64,000 nt of DNA from Dictyobacter vulcani. GTDB taxonomy: Bacteria > Chloroflexota > Ktedonobacteria > Ktedonobacterales > Ktedonobacteraceae. Below, piece after piece: positions 16,438 to 25,787 of this stretch. The notes under the pieces were generated by a model, which made no database searches, was not told the DNA's origin, and worked only from the letters and a program-made list of their open reading frames with translations. Position 1 is the first letter of the stretch, and every line of letters begins with the position of its first letter. The stretch lies in the NCBI RefSeq assembly GCF_008974265.1, contig NZ_BKZW01000001.1:372001-436000 (forward strand), in the 5' to 3' direction. A program made the position numbers and the translations under genes.

Positions 16438-18764
16438 CTATTGCAAGGCAGTAAATAAGCGTTCTGGCGTTATTGGAATTTCAGAGGGGCGAACACCTAC
16501 CGCATCATAGATAGCATTGGCAATCGCGCCGGCGACGGGAATAACTGGCGGCTCACCAACACCTTTCGCTCCATACGGACCCACACCTGAAGGAACCTCA
16601 ACCAGAATTGGAGTAATGTTGGGCACATCAAAACTATGTGGTAAAGCATAATCCATCAAAGTAGCCGTCAGGTTCTGTCCATTCTCATCGTACTCAAAAC
16701 CTTCAAGCAGAGCCCAGCCAATACCCTGAGCCACACCACCATGGATCTGGCCTTCTACCGCAGGAGGATTGATGGCGCGACCGACATCCTGAGCCGCCAC
16801 ATACTCTAATACGCGTACATCACCAGTTTCAGGATCAACCGCCACCTTGGCCAGATGGGCCGCATACATCGGAGAACCCTCGGGCGTGGGGTACGACCCT
16901 GGCCATAAACGGGTCCGCGACGACTGAAACTGGTAGCTGCCTTAGCGATCTTTTTCAAGGAGAGACTTTTGCCTGGTACACCCTTGACCGCGACCGCGCC
17001 ATTCTCAATTTCGAGATCCTCGACAGAAGCCTCAAGCATATCACTGGCAATCTCCAAAATTTGTTGCCGTGCATCACGAGCAGCAGCCAGCACAGCAGGT
17101 CCCATCGAATAAATGGTTTTACTGCCGCCGGTCGCACCACTATAGGGCATGGTGTCCGTAGCATCGTGGGCGATATTCACATCCGAGGCAGATAGGCCCA
17201 GCCCTTCAGCCGCAATCAGGGCCAGTGAGGTATCAGATCCGGTCAAATCTACCGTACCAATGACCACTGAAATCGTACCATCTGATTCCAGGCGACATGC
17301 AGCAGCCGCCACATCATTACCACCAGGCCAGCCACCAACCGCTAAGCCAATACCAATCTTCCAGCCGGCTAGCTCAGCAGGGGGAGTAGCTTTTTGTGCG
17401 TCCCGCTCCTGCCATAAAGGATGTTGCTCCACACTCTCCAGGCACTCGATCAAGCCCAGTGGAGGCAGGACTGGACGCCGACGATTGCCAGAAGGATCCC
17501 CGCCACGCAGTCCATTTTTCTTACGGAACTCAAATGGATCCATGCCTAATTCCTGACAAAGATCAGTGACAGTAGATTCCAGGGCAAAAGCCGTCTGTGG
17601 AGCATCTGGCGCCCGATAGGCTCCCACACTGACCTTATTCGTCAATACTTCATAGACACGGATATCCGTGTTGGGACAGCGATAGACACTTGAGATCAAA
17701 TAGCCTGCCAGTCCAGCGGCTGCACCAGGAAATGCACCAGCATCCAGAATGATTTTAGCCTGCAAAGCGACCAGCGTGCCATCACGTCTGGCACCCAGCC
17801 TGACAGTCAGAACCGACTGCGGCGCAGGATTGCCAGCCAGCATTTCATCCTGGCGTGTATAGACCAGCCGTACTGGCTTACGAATCGCGGCCGCGAGAGC
17901 AGCAGCCAGAGGTTCTACCAGGCCGAATTTTCCACCAAAGGCACCGCCAATGGGCATTGACTCGACCCGAATCTGCCGCTCTGGAAGAGCCAGGGCATCA
18001 GCCATATCTGAACGGGCACTAAAGAGTCCCTGGGAGCTAGAATATGCCGTAAACTGACGACCGGCTGCATCGGGAACCACGGTGATCGATTGTGGTTCCA
18101 GATACGATTGGTGCACAGGATGCGTTCGATAGGTACGCTCTACTGTCACCTCGGCCTCACCCCATCCAGCCTCGATATCACCCGTATGCATATGCACACG
18201 ATCACTGACATTGGACGATAGGGCCTCATGTTCCTCTTCTTGCGCCTGCGCAGTCCCAACATCAGCATGGGTACCGCCACCGGCAATTTCCGATGTCTCA
18301 TCCTCTTTACGCGGGCGTGCCAGGGGAGAAGAAGGATCCATGGCGGCCACCAGATCAACCACCACAGGCAACGGCTCATAGTCCACATCCACTGCTGCTG
18401 CTCCATCCTCTGCCAGAGCATCTGACTCCGCCAGTACCACAGCTACAGGATGGCCACACCAGAAAGTCTCTTCGCGTGCCAGTGGCGACTGCGAACGAGA
18501 ACTCTCGTGCGCTTTAGCCATCTTCAATGTTTCAGCGGTATAAACAGCTACTACGCCAGGAATTGCCAGGGCAGCAGAGGAATCGATGCTAAGAATACGG
18601 GCATGTGCATAAGGGCTTAAAACCATACGAGCATGGAGCAAACCAGGAAAGGGCAGATCGCCAGAATAGCGGGTTCGTCCCGTTAATTTCTCCTCAGCAT
18701 CCATACGCCGTGTTGGCTTGCCAACCACAGAATGATTTTTCTCCTGATCAATTGTTTGCGTCAT
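16438..18764 (-). pseudogene. Molybdenum hydroxylase large subunit (xanthine dehydrogenase/CO dehydrogenase family), one frame break
   Basis: Molybdopterin-binding subunit of the xanthine/aldehyde oxidase family, about 775 residues when joined. The N-terminal VGKPTRRMDAEEKLTGRTRY, the Moco-binding GGAFGGKFG and the C-terminal YGAKGVGEPPVIPVAGAI, with the catalytic Glu in GVGE, are all present. The frame breaks at a GGGG (16888-16891); one extra base would restore TPEGSPMYAAHLAKV. All catalytic parts are intact, so a sequencing error is more likely than decay. No FAD or 2Fe-2S subunit gene adjoins it, so it is an orphan large subunit and its substrate is unknown. It carries a polar insert near residues 135-165. 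Confidence 0.82.
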
Positions 18765-19018
18765 ATTAGGAACATTCTCCCATGAAATGGTAGGACGTTC
18801 GCCCTTTACGAGCGACCTTGCTTTCGTTTTCCACTATCTTCCGCTTCTAGTCCACAGGATGCAGCGAGCATCCCTAAAACCAGGCGAAAGGGATATCGGT
18901 ATCAGGGCTTTTCAGTAGGTGTATAGATCTCTATAAAACCAGTGTATCACACACCTGGGCTTTTATGTCAGCCTGCAGGCGCCTCCACACACAAAGCTTC
19001 CAACACCATTCTTTTATA

Positions 19019-19903
19019 CTATAGGAAATGCGGAATGACACGCGCTACAAAGAGACGTAATGATTCGACATCTAGAATACGAAACATAAAGTGCGAGACG
19101 CCAATGGCGCGGAATTGCTCCAGTTCCTGAATAATCTCATCAGGAGTGCCCGCGATAAAGTGTTTGTCAGGATTACGCTTGACCCGGGCGGAATCATTCG
19201 CGACGCTGATCGTGCTCAGATAGGATAGCTTGATATCTGAAAAATTGCGCCCGGCCTTTTCGCAATGCTGCCGTAAAATATCCAGTTTGCGCCCATATGC
19301 TTCTACGGTACAGGAGTTAAAGTTCCACCAGTCAGCATAGCGTGCCACGATAGCCAGTGTACGCTGCTCACCACCGCCTCCGATAAGTAAAGGAATAGCT
19401 GGATCAGGTTGAGGAATACAATAGGCGTCCTGCACTTGATAGTGGTGTCCTGTATAGGTTGCTGGTTGCTTTGTCCAGAGTGCGCGCAGTACGTGGATAG
19501 CATCCTCTAGCTCTTCCATGCGTGTTTTAACAGCTGGAAATGGGTAATTATAAGCCTTGTATTCATCTTCTTTCCAGCCAGCTCCTATACCAAGAATCAA
19601 GCGCCCACCAGTCAGTATTTGCAGATTCGCAGCCATCTTGGCCAGCAAAGCGGGATTGCGATAGGACTGAGACAGGACCAGCGAGCCTATCTTAAACTGG
19701 GGATACTGGGCAGCCAGATAACTGAGAGTAGTCAGGCACTCTAGCTCGTCAGTAGCTCCAACCTGTAAATGATCCTCCAGCCAGAGTGTAGTGAAACCAG
19801 CCTTAAGCTCTTCAATACAATGTCGGTTAAAATCTATTACCTCTTGCAACGGATGACCTGGATCATTTTGTCGCAACATTAAGCCAAATTCAACAGCAGC
19901 CAA
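19019..19903 (-). CDS. LLM-class (luciferase-like, probably F420-dependent) oxidoreductase
   Basis: 294 residues, TIM-barrel of the bacterial luciferase superfamily. Family segments: WLEDHLQVG, LVLSQSYRNPALLAKMAANL, GGRLILGIGAGWKEDEYKAY and PLLIGGGGEQRTL. The YRNPALLAK and GIGAGW motifs are typical of F420-using members. It starts at TTG 19903, 7 bp after GGGAGG. The substrate is unknown. A related enzyme lies at 26100-26891 beyond the integrated element. Confidence 0.85.
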   Translation of the reverse strand: MAAVEFGLMLRQNDPGHPLQEVIDFNRHCIEELKAGFTTLWLEDHLQVGATDELECLTTLSYLAAQYPQFKIGSLVLSQSYRNPALLAKMAANLQILTGGRLILGIGAGWKEDEYKAYNYPFPAVKTRMEELEDAIHVLRALWTKQPATYTGHHYQVQDAYCIPQPDPAIPLLIGGGGEQRTLAIVARYADWWNFNSCTVEAYGRKLDILRQHCEKAGRNFSDIKLSYLSTISVANDSARVKRNPDKHFIAGTPDEIIQELEQFRAIGVSHFMFRILDVESLRLFVARVIPHFL

Positions 19904-20267
19904 TGCTTTTACCTCCCAATATATCTAACGCCACGTCGCAGGGGCGAATAGCCTGGACACCTGTATGTGCATACTTCTTACGCCATGCCGTTCAATCGTG
20001 TGAGTGAAGTCACCTGCCAGGCTGTCACGTTTCGGCATAGCTGATCACCTTCCCGGTGTTACGTTCTGGCGACTTTACTAGCCGCGAGCGAGCGGCGTTC
20101 ACGATTGCTTTTCAATGTCATGAGATTATCACTTTTTTGAAAGGTGGGGCAAGTGGAAACAGAAAAAAAGGAGCAAAATGAATAGGGGAATCAAACCAGG
20201 AAGAAGCAGAGGTGCTTCTTCCGCGAGGAAAACCATGCTAGAAAAGGAGCCAGGTAACAAGAAAGAA
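19904..20267. other. Intergenic region with one copy of a dispersed repeat
   Basis: No gene is seen. 20075-20117 holds a 43 bp stretch that recurs in diverged form at 11631-11674 and 25971-26011. Confidence 0.4.
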
Positions 20268-20507
20268 CTAACTCTGCAGTGGAGGGGCTCCCCTGGCTTT
20301 TTCATCTGGAGCCAGCACAATACTCTCCAGACGTGGATCGGTATCACGTTCTTGTAGTGAGAGTAACGTTTGTCGATAAGCTGTGATGAAATCTAACAAG
20401 CCTAATGTCTCTTCGGGCGTTAAATCAAAATTAATGCCCGATGCATGTCTGAGGATCAAGCCGGTCTCCTCCATGCGAGCCCGATAACGGCCAACGATTG
20501 CATCCAT
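20268..20507 (-). CDS. Small protein of unknown function
   Basis: 79 residues from ATG 20507, which has GGAAGGAG 6 bp upstream; an upstream in-frame start at 20570 lacks one. Mostly helical, with no membrane segment (DLTPEETLGLLDFITAYRQT). No family is recognised. It is transcribed alone on the reverse strand. Confidence 0.6.
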   Translation of the reverse strand: MDAIVGRYRARMEETGLILRHASGINFDLTPEETLGLLDFITAYRQTLLSLQERDTDPRLESIVLAPDEKARGAPPLQS

Positions 20508-20817
20508 AACTGACTCCTTCCCCACAAGAGGGGTGTCACATAAAAAAGATCTACTCCTCATGTCTGCCAAAATATACTCTTACTTCCATTCTAGATGGAT
20601 ACTCGAACTACGTCAACAAGCAAGCATAATTTCACTATTAGTAAAAACCATTTCACTGAACCTGTAGACAACTGGTAGGGCTGCAAATATACTAATTACG
20701 CCACAAATTCTACAGAGAAACAACTTCTTCAAGTCTTTCCCTGTAGAATCTTCTGTATTTCATAATGACCACGATAAACACAAACAGGTGTAGCGCATAG
20801 CCATTTCGTCAATCAGC
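20508..20817. other. Intergenic region with hairpin after the Gfo/Idh gene
   Basis: ATTCTACAG (20707-20715) and CTGTAGAAT (20741-20749) form a 9 bp stem about 70 bp after the Gfo/Idh stop codon. It may terminate transcription but has only a short T tract. Nothing else is seen. Confidence 0.4.
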
Positions 20818-21809
20818 CTAAAGGATGGGCCAATCCAGACCTGCGGCTTCATAAATGGCTTCGATGGTGGCCAGATTCTCCAGCGTCTCGCTTAAAGCAA
20901 GGTGAGGATCTTGTTTGGAGCGGATACAGCGCGCAAAGTGCTCAACCTCCAGCTGGTATTGATCCACGCCAGAAAAGTTTTGCTCGGTCATCTGCCCATC
21001 TTTGGTAATAAAGGCCGTCATATCATAATTGCCCGGCGTAAATGGGACGGGCAGTGTAATCATTCCAGCTTCACCAATAATTTCTGCCCCTGACGAGAAG
21101 GCAAACCAAAACTGCTATCCAGAATACCAAAGCAACCCTCGCCATAATCCAACACAGCATTGGTGGCAAGATCAACACTGGTTGGTCCTGTCACATGCAC
21201 CCGAGCCGCTACCGAACGAGGTGAGCGCTCATAAATAGCCCGAAACAGATTCAGTGGATATGAGCCCACATCCATTAATGAGCCGCCTGCCAGTTCTGGC
21301 TTTAAACGGATGTTCTCTGTACGAGAGCGGATATCAAAGGAGAAAGAGGCCCGCACAAGCCGCACAGAGCCAATCAAGCCAGCACGAACCTGCTCAAGCG
21401 CCCAGACAATCTGTGGGTGAAAACGATACATAAATGCTTCCATCAACAGTACCTGATTGTCACGCGCTGCCTGGAACATCTCTTCGCCTTCTTCACGCGT
21501 TACAGCCAGCGGCTTCTCACACAATACGTGCTTACCGGCCTGCATGGCCTTAATACTCCATTCTGCATGCAAACTATTCGGCAAAGGAATATAGACTGCC
21601 TCTATCTCTGGATCAGCAATAATCGCTTCATAACTTTCATAAATACGCACATTGGGCGCAAAAGAATAGAGTTCAGCAGCATGTTGAGGATTACGACTAC
21701 CAACTGCCAGCAGTTTGCCATTAGACGATGCACGAATGGCAGGTGCCACGGCCCGCACACCAATATTAGCCGAACTAATTATTCCAAATCTGACAGGTTC
21801 TATGTTCAT
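20818..21809 (-). pseudogene. Gfo/Idh/MocA-family NAD(P)-dependent oxidoreductase, one frame break
   Basis: About 330 residues when joined. Rossmann start GIISSANIG, then PLPNSLHAEWSIKAMQAGKH and CEKPLA (residues about 96-101, with the catalytic Lys), and LMDVGSYPLNLFRAI in the substrate domain. Acts on sugar-like or trans-dihydrodiol-like substrates. The frame breaks at CCCC (21087-21090); one more base would give QGAEIIGEAGMITLPVPFTP, a normal continuation. The 5' end coincides with the edge of the integrated element: the first 11 codons appear to come from the element, while the displaced original N-terminus is at 25788-25871. Confidence 0.82.
21760..21776. repeat. 17 bp direct repeat, left copy (att candidate)
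   Basis: CCAATATTAGCCGAACT, identical to 25804-25820. It encodes the conserved SSANIG residues of the Gfo/Idh Rossmann loop on the reverse strand. Confidence 0.6.
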
Positions 21810-21946
21810 GAAGTGGCTTCTTTCCTTGTTTTATCATTCGGTGAAATCGGTAGGTTTGTGGTTATAATATTGGGGCCATTTTCAAGCTGATGTTGCTTGA
21901 TTGGCTCTACATGAAGCTTGATAAGCACATTTACTGATGTAGTACA

Positions 21947-21987
21947 CCAAATTTAAATTATTAAATTTGGCTAACTTTGCTAACTTT
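21947..21987. promoter_or_regulatory. Palindrome plus two tandem GCTAACTTT repeats at the element's left end
   Basis: CCAAATTTAA (21947-21956) and TTAAATTTGG (21961-21970) are perfect 10 bp arms. Immediately next, GCTAACTTT occurs twice in tandem (21970-21978, 21979-21987), running into the stop codon of the HTH gene. The same core recurs around the element promoter near 22934-22998. Possible protein-binding or recombinase-arm sites; the palindrome may also act as a terminator. Confidence 0.45.
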
Positions 21988-22855
21988 AAGAGCGGCTCCG
22001 GCTGCGCTTTTTTGCTACCTTTTCTGGCTGTTGTTCCAGCTCTGTCGACATGCTGCTTTCTTCTAACGCTTTTTTGTATTGCAGGACAAATGGTATGCCT
22101 GATGGTTCAACATCGATAATAAAGGTTCTTCTCTCTGGCGTTAAAGGCCTTACCTCTGTAAAACCTATATGTTTCATTAGCCTTATGCCATCTGGCATAT
22201 TACTCCTGGCTGCTATACGCTCTATGATCACACCTCGTTTCCCTAAGTCTATTATCAATTCGACCAGGCCGCTAATTAACTTGGATCCGTATACTCTTTT
22301 CTCATCTGTTTTGAACTTAGGGCTAACTCCCATTGCAGTTAAATATAATTCAACCTGCTTGCCACTATCAAATTTTGCTATATCTTCTGTATCTATTTTT
22401 ACGGGTAAGGTCTGTCCAAGGACTCCTTCTAATTTGCCTTTTTTAAGTGGCATGATAGAAAAGTATCCAATTACTTGATAGTCGTCCTTTAGCAAGTAGT
22501 ATGTTTCTGGATTAGCTTTGAGCACATTCATTCTACTATCTAACCTTGCTTCTATATCGCCTCTCTCTAGACCAAACAATTCCTGGCTGATCTCTAAACA
22601 TGCCCTCATCTCTTCTCTATTCTCGACTCTTTTGATAATGGCATGGAGATGATTTCTCTGTAGAATGAAAGTTTGTAGCTCTCGCGCTAATCTCTCTACT
22701 TCGCCTCTGCTGTATACACCTTGTTTTCTGCCTGGAGGGATTATTCTTGTCAAGGCTCCGTTATCAATGTAGTTATATAACATTCCATCTGTGATACCCA
22801 AAATTTTCTTTGTTTGTGCGGCTGTGTAGTAGTCTTTACTTTCCTTGATTGCCAT
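21986..22855 (-). CDS. HTH DNA-binding protein fused to an acetyltransferase-like domain
   Basis: 289 residues. Residues 8-60 resemble an excisionase/MerR-type helix-turn-helix (YTAAQTKKILGITDGMLYNY, then VYSRGEVERLA). Residues about 75-255 look like a GNAT acetyltransferase fold (YYLLKDDYQVIGYFSIMPL; GIRLMKHIGFTEVRPL). The basic C-terminal tail ends in KKRSRSRS. RBS GAAGGAG before ATG 22855. Divergent from the element's small genes, with the perfect promoter between them, so it may control that promoter or excision. The domain assignment is by eye. Confidence 0.65.
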   Translation of the reverse strand: MAIKESKDYYTAAQTKKILGITDGMLYNYIDNGALTRIIPPGRKQGVYSRGEVERLARELQTFILQRNHLHAIIKRVENREEMRACLEISQELFGLERGDIEARLDSRMNVLKANPETYYLLKDDYQVIGYFSIMPLKKGKLEGVLGQTLPVKIDTEDIAKFDSGKQVELYLTAMGVSPKFKTDEKRVYGSKLISGLVELIIDLGKRGVIIERIAARSNMPDGIRLMKHIGFTEVRPLTPERRTFIIDVEPSGIPFVLQYKKALEESSMSTELEQQPEKVAKKRSRSRS

Positions 22856-22933
22856 TTGTTTTGCTCCTTCGCTTCCTAATATTTAAGCCTCTGTTTCTAT
22901 TTTACCATTATGTTGGAGGAATTTGCAATCTTA

Positions 22934-22998
22934 GCTAACTTGACAATTTTATGCAGGGCAGATATAATATTAAATAAGTTGGATAACTTAGATAACTT
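22934..22998 (+). promoter_or_regulatory. Consensus sigma-70 promoter flanked by G(C/A)TAACTT repeats
   Basis: TTGACA (22940-22945), 17 bp spacer, TATAAT (22963-22968): a perfect consensus. GCTAACTT (22934-22941) overlaps the -35. GATAACTT occurs twice with a 9 bp period after the -10 (22982-22989 and 22991-22998). The layout suggests tight control by a protein that binds this 8-mer. It drives the genes from 23023. Confidence 0.7.
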
Positions 22999-23022
22999 TT
23001 CAATGCAAGAGAGGATGTTAGC

Positions 23023-23313
23023 ATGCAAGCACAACAAAAAAGTCGAGTACCTTTATTCATTCCTGGTATTGCTGGCCCTTGTTTTGATGCGCTCTATACA
23101 GTGCATTGTGTTCGCGATAGTGATAGCTCCATAGGTAGCACCTATAACAGTTGGTATATCTTGCTTGCTTACCTGGATGATAACAATGAACTCTGTTATA
23201 AGCTCCACACAGGGCGTCGCACAGGTGAACCTGTTGCCTTCTCACGCAAGTCTGATGCTGACCGTTTAGCTGCCTCTCTCAATGCATTTGTAATAGGGGG
23301 TGTTGCATGTTAG
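23023..23313 (+). CDS. Small element-encoded protein, unknown
   Basis: 96 residues, about 55 bp downstream of the consensus promoter, with GAGAGG upstream of ATG 23023. The sequence (LLAYLDDNNELCYKLHTGRR; FSRKSDADRLAASLNAF) resembles short plasmid or phage accessory proteins, but no family is recognised. It overlaps the next gene by 7 bp. Confidence 0.6.
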   Translation: MQAQQKSRVPLFIPGIAGPCFDALYTVHCVRDSDSSIGSTYNSWYILLAYLDDNNELCYKLHTGRRTGEPVAFSRKSDADRLAASLNAFVIGGVAC

Positions 23314-23567
23314 GTACTTCCGCCCATGTGGCTGCTCAATGTATCGCTCCTCCATCTGTACATCTGGTCTTTCCTGGCAAGGATGGTCGCTTTTATCCTG
23401 TTCGGTTTCTGGATATCTTTGAGTATGGTGTCTATGAGTCAATCTTACTTGATGGTGTCCTGGTAAGTTTTGAGTCTCATCAGGATGCTTTAACTTTCTG
23501 CATGCAAGACGCTCGTTTGTTATCCTTCCGTCTCACCTATATTGACTGTACTGAGTTGTGCGCTTAA
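23307..23567 (+). CDS. Small element-encoded protein, unknown
   Basis: 86 residues, start overlapping the end of the previous gene (coupled translation). Its layout (LVFPGKDGRFYPVRFLDI, then FESHQDALTFCM) parallels the preceding small protein, as if the two share an ancestor: each has a short beta-rich section followed by a helix beginning 'S-x-x-D-A'. No function is assigned. Confidence 0.55.
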   Translation: MLGTSAHVAAQCIAPPSVHLVFPGKDGRFYPVRFLDIFEYGVYESILLDGVLVSFESHQDALTFCMQDARLLSFRLTYIDCTELCA

Positions 23568-23940
23568 TGGTGAACTTCTTGCACGCCAGCACGTCAGCAC
23601 GCCAGGGCGCGTACTGCTCAATGTCTGGAATGTTGGGGTATGCTGCTTTGCTCGGCAACGAGACACAAAAGAAATTGATTTCCTTTACTCCCTTTACTGT
23701 GTTGTAGCTGGTGGCCTTAGACCTCTGGCTTGTTGCTCCTAGTTGTTGGTAGATGGTCTAAGAATGACGCCAAATAGGTAACGCCGAATAGGCAACGCCG
23801 ACCGTTGAGTAGATGAGTTTTTATGCGGTGCTATCAGTGTTGGTAGCATCGCACACCACGAAACTAGTAACACGTGGTGTGCCATTTACATAGATGGGTT
23901 TTTTAGTTATATTCTCTTCTCATTTTGAAAGGTGATTTTT
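23568..23940. other. Element intergenic region with two adjacent hairpins
   Basis: GCACACCACG (23851-23860) and CGTGGTGTGC (23873-23882) form a perfect 10 bp stem, with a smaller TGCTA/TAGCA hairpin just upstream. AACGCCGA(A/C) repeats lie at about 23780-23811. A T6 run at 23899 is too far from the stem for a classical terminator. No gene is supported; a 66-codon frame here lacks coding character. Confidence 0.4.
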
Positions 23941-24537
23941 ATGGAAAAAACTATTCCGGCTGCGCTTCTGACGCTCGTTCAACTTGCAGATGGTGGGAAT
24001 GTTAAAGCAAAAGAGGCACTTGAAAATATAGCTAGAGAGTTGATTGATCAAGAGGAACAAGCATTTTATCAACAGTGTGAACGGTTGATTCCTATTCTGT
24101 TACGTTGGATGGTGAGTGATATTGAAAGCAGTAAGCCATGTTATCTATCTCTGCCTTGGCAACTGGCACATCTTGAGCAAGATGCTTTATTCCTGGCTGC
24201 GCGTCCAGTTGGTCGGTTCTGGTATCGCTTTGATATGTATATCCTGGGTGATGATGGAGTAGAGGTGATGCGTGCTCCCCGCCGTTTCTCACGACATGAC
24301 ATTTTTCAATACCTGGATAGCGTGGTACGTGTTCCTGATGTCGAGCTTCATCTAGAGGTGCCGCTCTCCTATCGGGTTGGTGAGTTGGTGGGCTGGCTCT
24401 CTGGCTTGGCGATCTCACAGCGTGATGACGCTCTGGCCGGAATAGTGATGCTCTGCGCTCTGGTGGCTCCGCTCCTTGTCTCTGCTCCTGTTTCGTCAAC
24501 CGCTCCAGCTGGCCGCCTTCGGGCTGGTAGAAAGTAG
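23941..24537 (+). CDS. Element-encoded protein of unknown function
   Basis: 198 residues from ATG 23941 with GAAAGGTG 6 bp upstream; the longer GTG start at 23932 overlaps that RBS. Mostly helical, with a Trp/Tyr-rich middle (VGRFWYRFDMYILGDDG) and a hydrophobic region near the C-terminus (ALAGIVMLCALVAPLLV). No family is recognised. It lies 16 bp ahead of the recombinase gene and is probably co-transcribed. Confidence 0.6.
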   Translation: MEKTIPAALLTLVQLADGGNVKAKEALENIARELIDQEEQAFYQQCERLIPILLRWMVSDIESSKPCYLSLPWQLAHLEQDALFLAARPVGRFWYRFDMYILGDDGVEVMRAPRRFSRHDIFQYLDSVVRVPDVELHLEVPLSYRVGELVGWLSGLAISQRDDALAGIVMLCALVAPLLVSAPVSSTAPAGRLRAGRK

Positions 24538-24553
24538 TATAGGGGTGCTGCTT

Positions 24554-25660
24554 ATGAAGTATACGAAACGTCGTCGTAAGGTTGATGGCTCTATGCCTTC
24601 TGATCATACTGTAGGATCTGGCTTGACATTGCATGAGGCTTTAGAGGTCTTCCTCCTCTCTCATGATGCAAGAGGACACTCTAAGAATACATCGATTCAC
24701 TATCGTGGACCTTTGCGTAAGCTTTTAAACTATCTTTCAACGAATTACCACTATAAAACAATTGATCAAGTAGAGGAGGTGGCTGTCCTGGGTTGGCTGG
24801 CTCATATCCGGTCGGTCAATAACTCATGGGGTAAGCCTTATAGTTCTCGTTCTGTACAGGCTTTTACACGTTGTGTGATAGCGTTTTTCCATTGGCTTGT
24901 TCAACATGATCATTTGCAAGTTAATCCTATTGCTCAACTTAAAGAGCCTAAAGCTACTAAGACTCTTATTCGCGTTTTTACTGATGATGAGTTAAAGCGT
25001 ATGGATGTTGCTTGTGAGCGTACAGGTGCTAATCACAATGGATATTCTCCAGATGAGCGTAAGGCATTGGCGGCTCGTGATCGGGCAATTCTGTGGTTCT
25101 TGCTCTCGACTGGTGTTCGCGTTTCTGAACTATGCGGCGTGCTCTTTTCAGATATTGATTGGGATACGGGTATGGTCTATATCCGTGGTAAAGGTGCTAA
25201 GGAGCGCCATATACCCTTTGGTAAGGTGGCTAAGCAGCATTTGAACACATACATTAAGTACTGGCGTGGTATGCCTGCTGAGGATGGCGACGAGCACGTT
25301 TTCTTGAATGTCTTTGGTGGGTCTATAAGTGTTGGTGCTGTTTGGGACATGTTTGCACGCTTAAAAATTGTTGCAGATATTCCAGACAAACGTGTGAGTC
25401 CTCATACTTGCCGCCATTGGTTTGCTGTCAATTGTATTAAACAAGGTTTGCCTACAATTGCTCTTAAAGGATTCCTGGGTCATGAGACTTGGGAGATGAT
25501 AGAGGTGTATGTGCATTTAGCTGAGCAGGACAACGTGACTCTTTATGCTCAACATTCTCCGGTTGATAATTTGAGTATGCATCATTCGGTTAAGACTAGG
25601 CGTGAGCAGATGAGGGAATGGCGTAAGGCTGCCAGGGGTGGTAAGCAGTCGAAAAAATAG
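24554..25660 (+). CDS. Tyrosine recombinase/integrase (XerC/D-like)
   Basis: 368 residues from ATG 24554 with AGGGGTG upstream; an earlier start at 24476 overlaps the previous gene and has no RBS. N-terminal SAM-like core-binding domain (residues about 25-130), then the catalytic domain with Arg188 (STGVRVSEL), Lys213 (RGKGAKER), His284-x-x-Arg287 (HTCR), His310 (LGHETWEM) and nucleophile Tyr319. All active-site residues are present. It probably integrates the element at the 17 bp repeat. Confidence 0.92.
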   Translation: MKYTKRRRKVDGSMPSDHTVGSGLTLHEALEVFLLSHDARGHSKNTSIHYRGPLRKLLNYLSTNYHYKTIDQVEEVAVLGWLAHIRSVNNSWGKPYSSRSVQAFTRCVIAFFHWLVQHDHLQVNPIAQLKEPKATKTLIRVFTDDELKRMDVACERTGANHNGYSPDERKALAARDRAILWFLLSTGVRVSELCGVLFSDIDWDTGMVYIRGKGAKERHIPFGKVAKQHLNTYIKYWRGMPAEDGDEHVFLNVFGGSISVGAVWDMFARLKIVADIPDKRVSPHTCRHWFAVNCIKQGLPTIALKGFLGHETWEMIEVYVHLAEQDNVTLYAQHSPVDNLSMHHSVKTRREQMREWRKAARGGKQSKK

Positions 25661-25787
25661 TAAAGTTTTAAATCTAATATTGGGTTAACTCTAACATTAA
25701 GCTTGATCCTTGGTACATATTGAGGATTGGGCTTACTTCATTTTTAACGCTGAACGCGCTTCTAGAGGGGATTCATAGGCAATTCTT

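Noticed and set aside
22910..23134. 74-codon forward frame in the element
   Set aside because: Covers the consensus promoter and repeats; overlaps the better gene at 23023.
23542..23742. 66-codon forward frame
   Set aside because: No RBS, overlaps the end of the 23307 gene, composition not protein-like.
23780..23811. AACGCCGA repeats as a CRISPR-like array
   Set aside because: Too short, irregular and only two to three units; no cas genes in the window.
24092..24634. 180-codon reverse frame opposite the 201-residue gene
   Set aside because: Antisense shadow with Arg/His-rich composition; the forward frame has the RBS and fits the operon.
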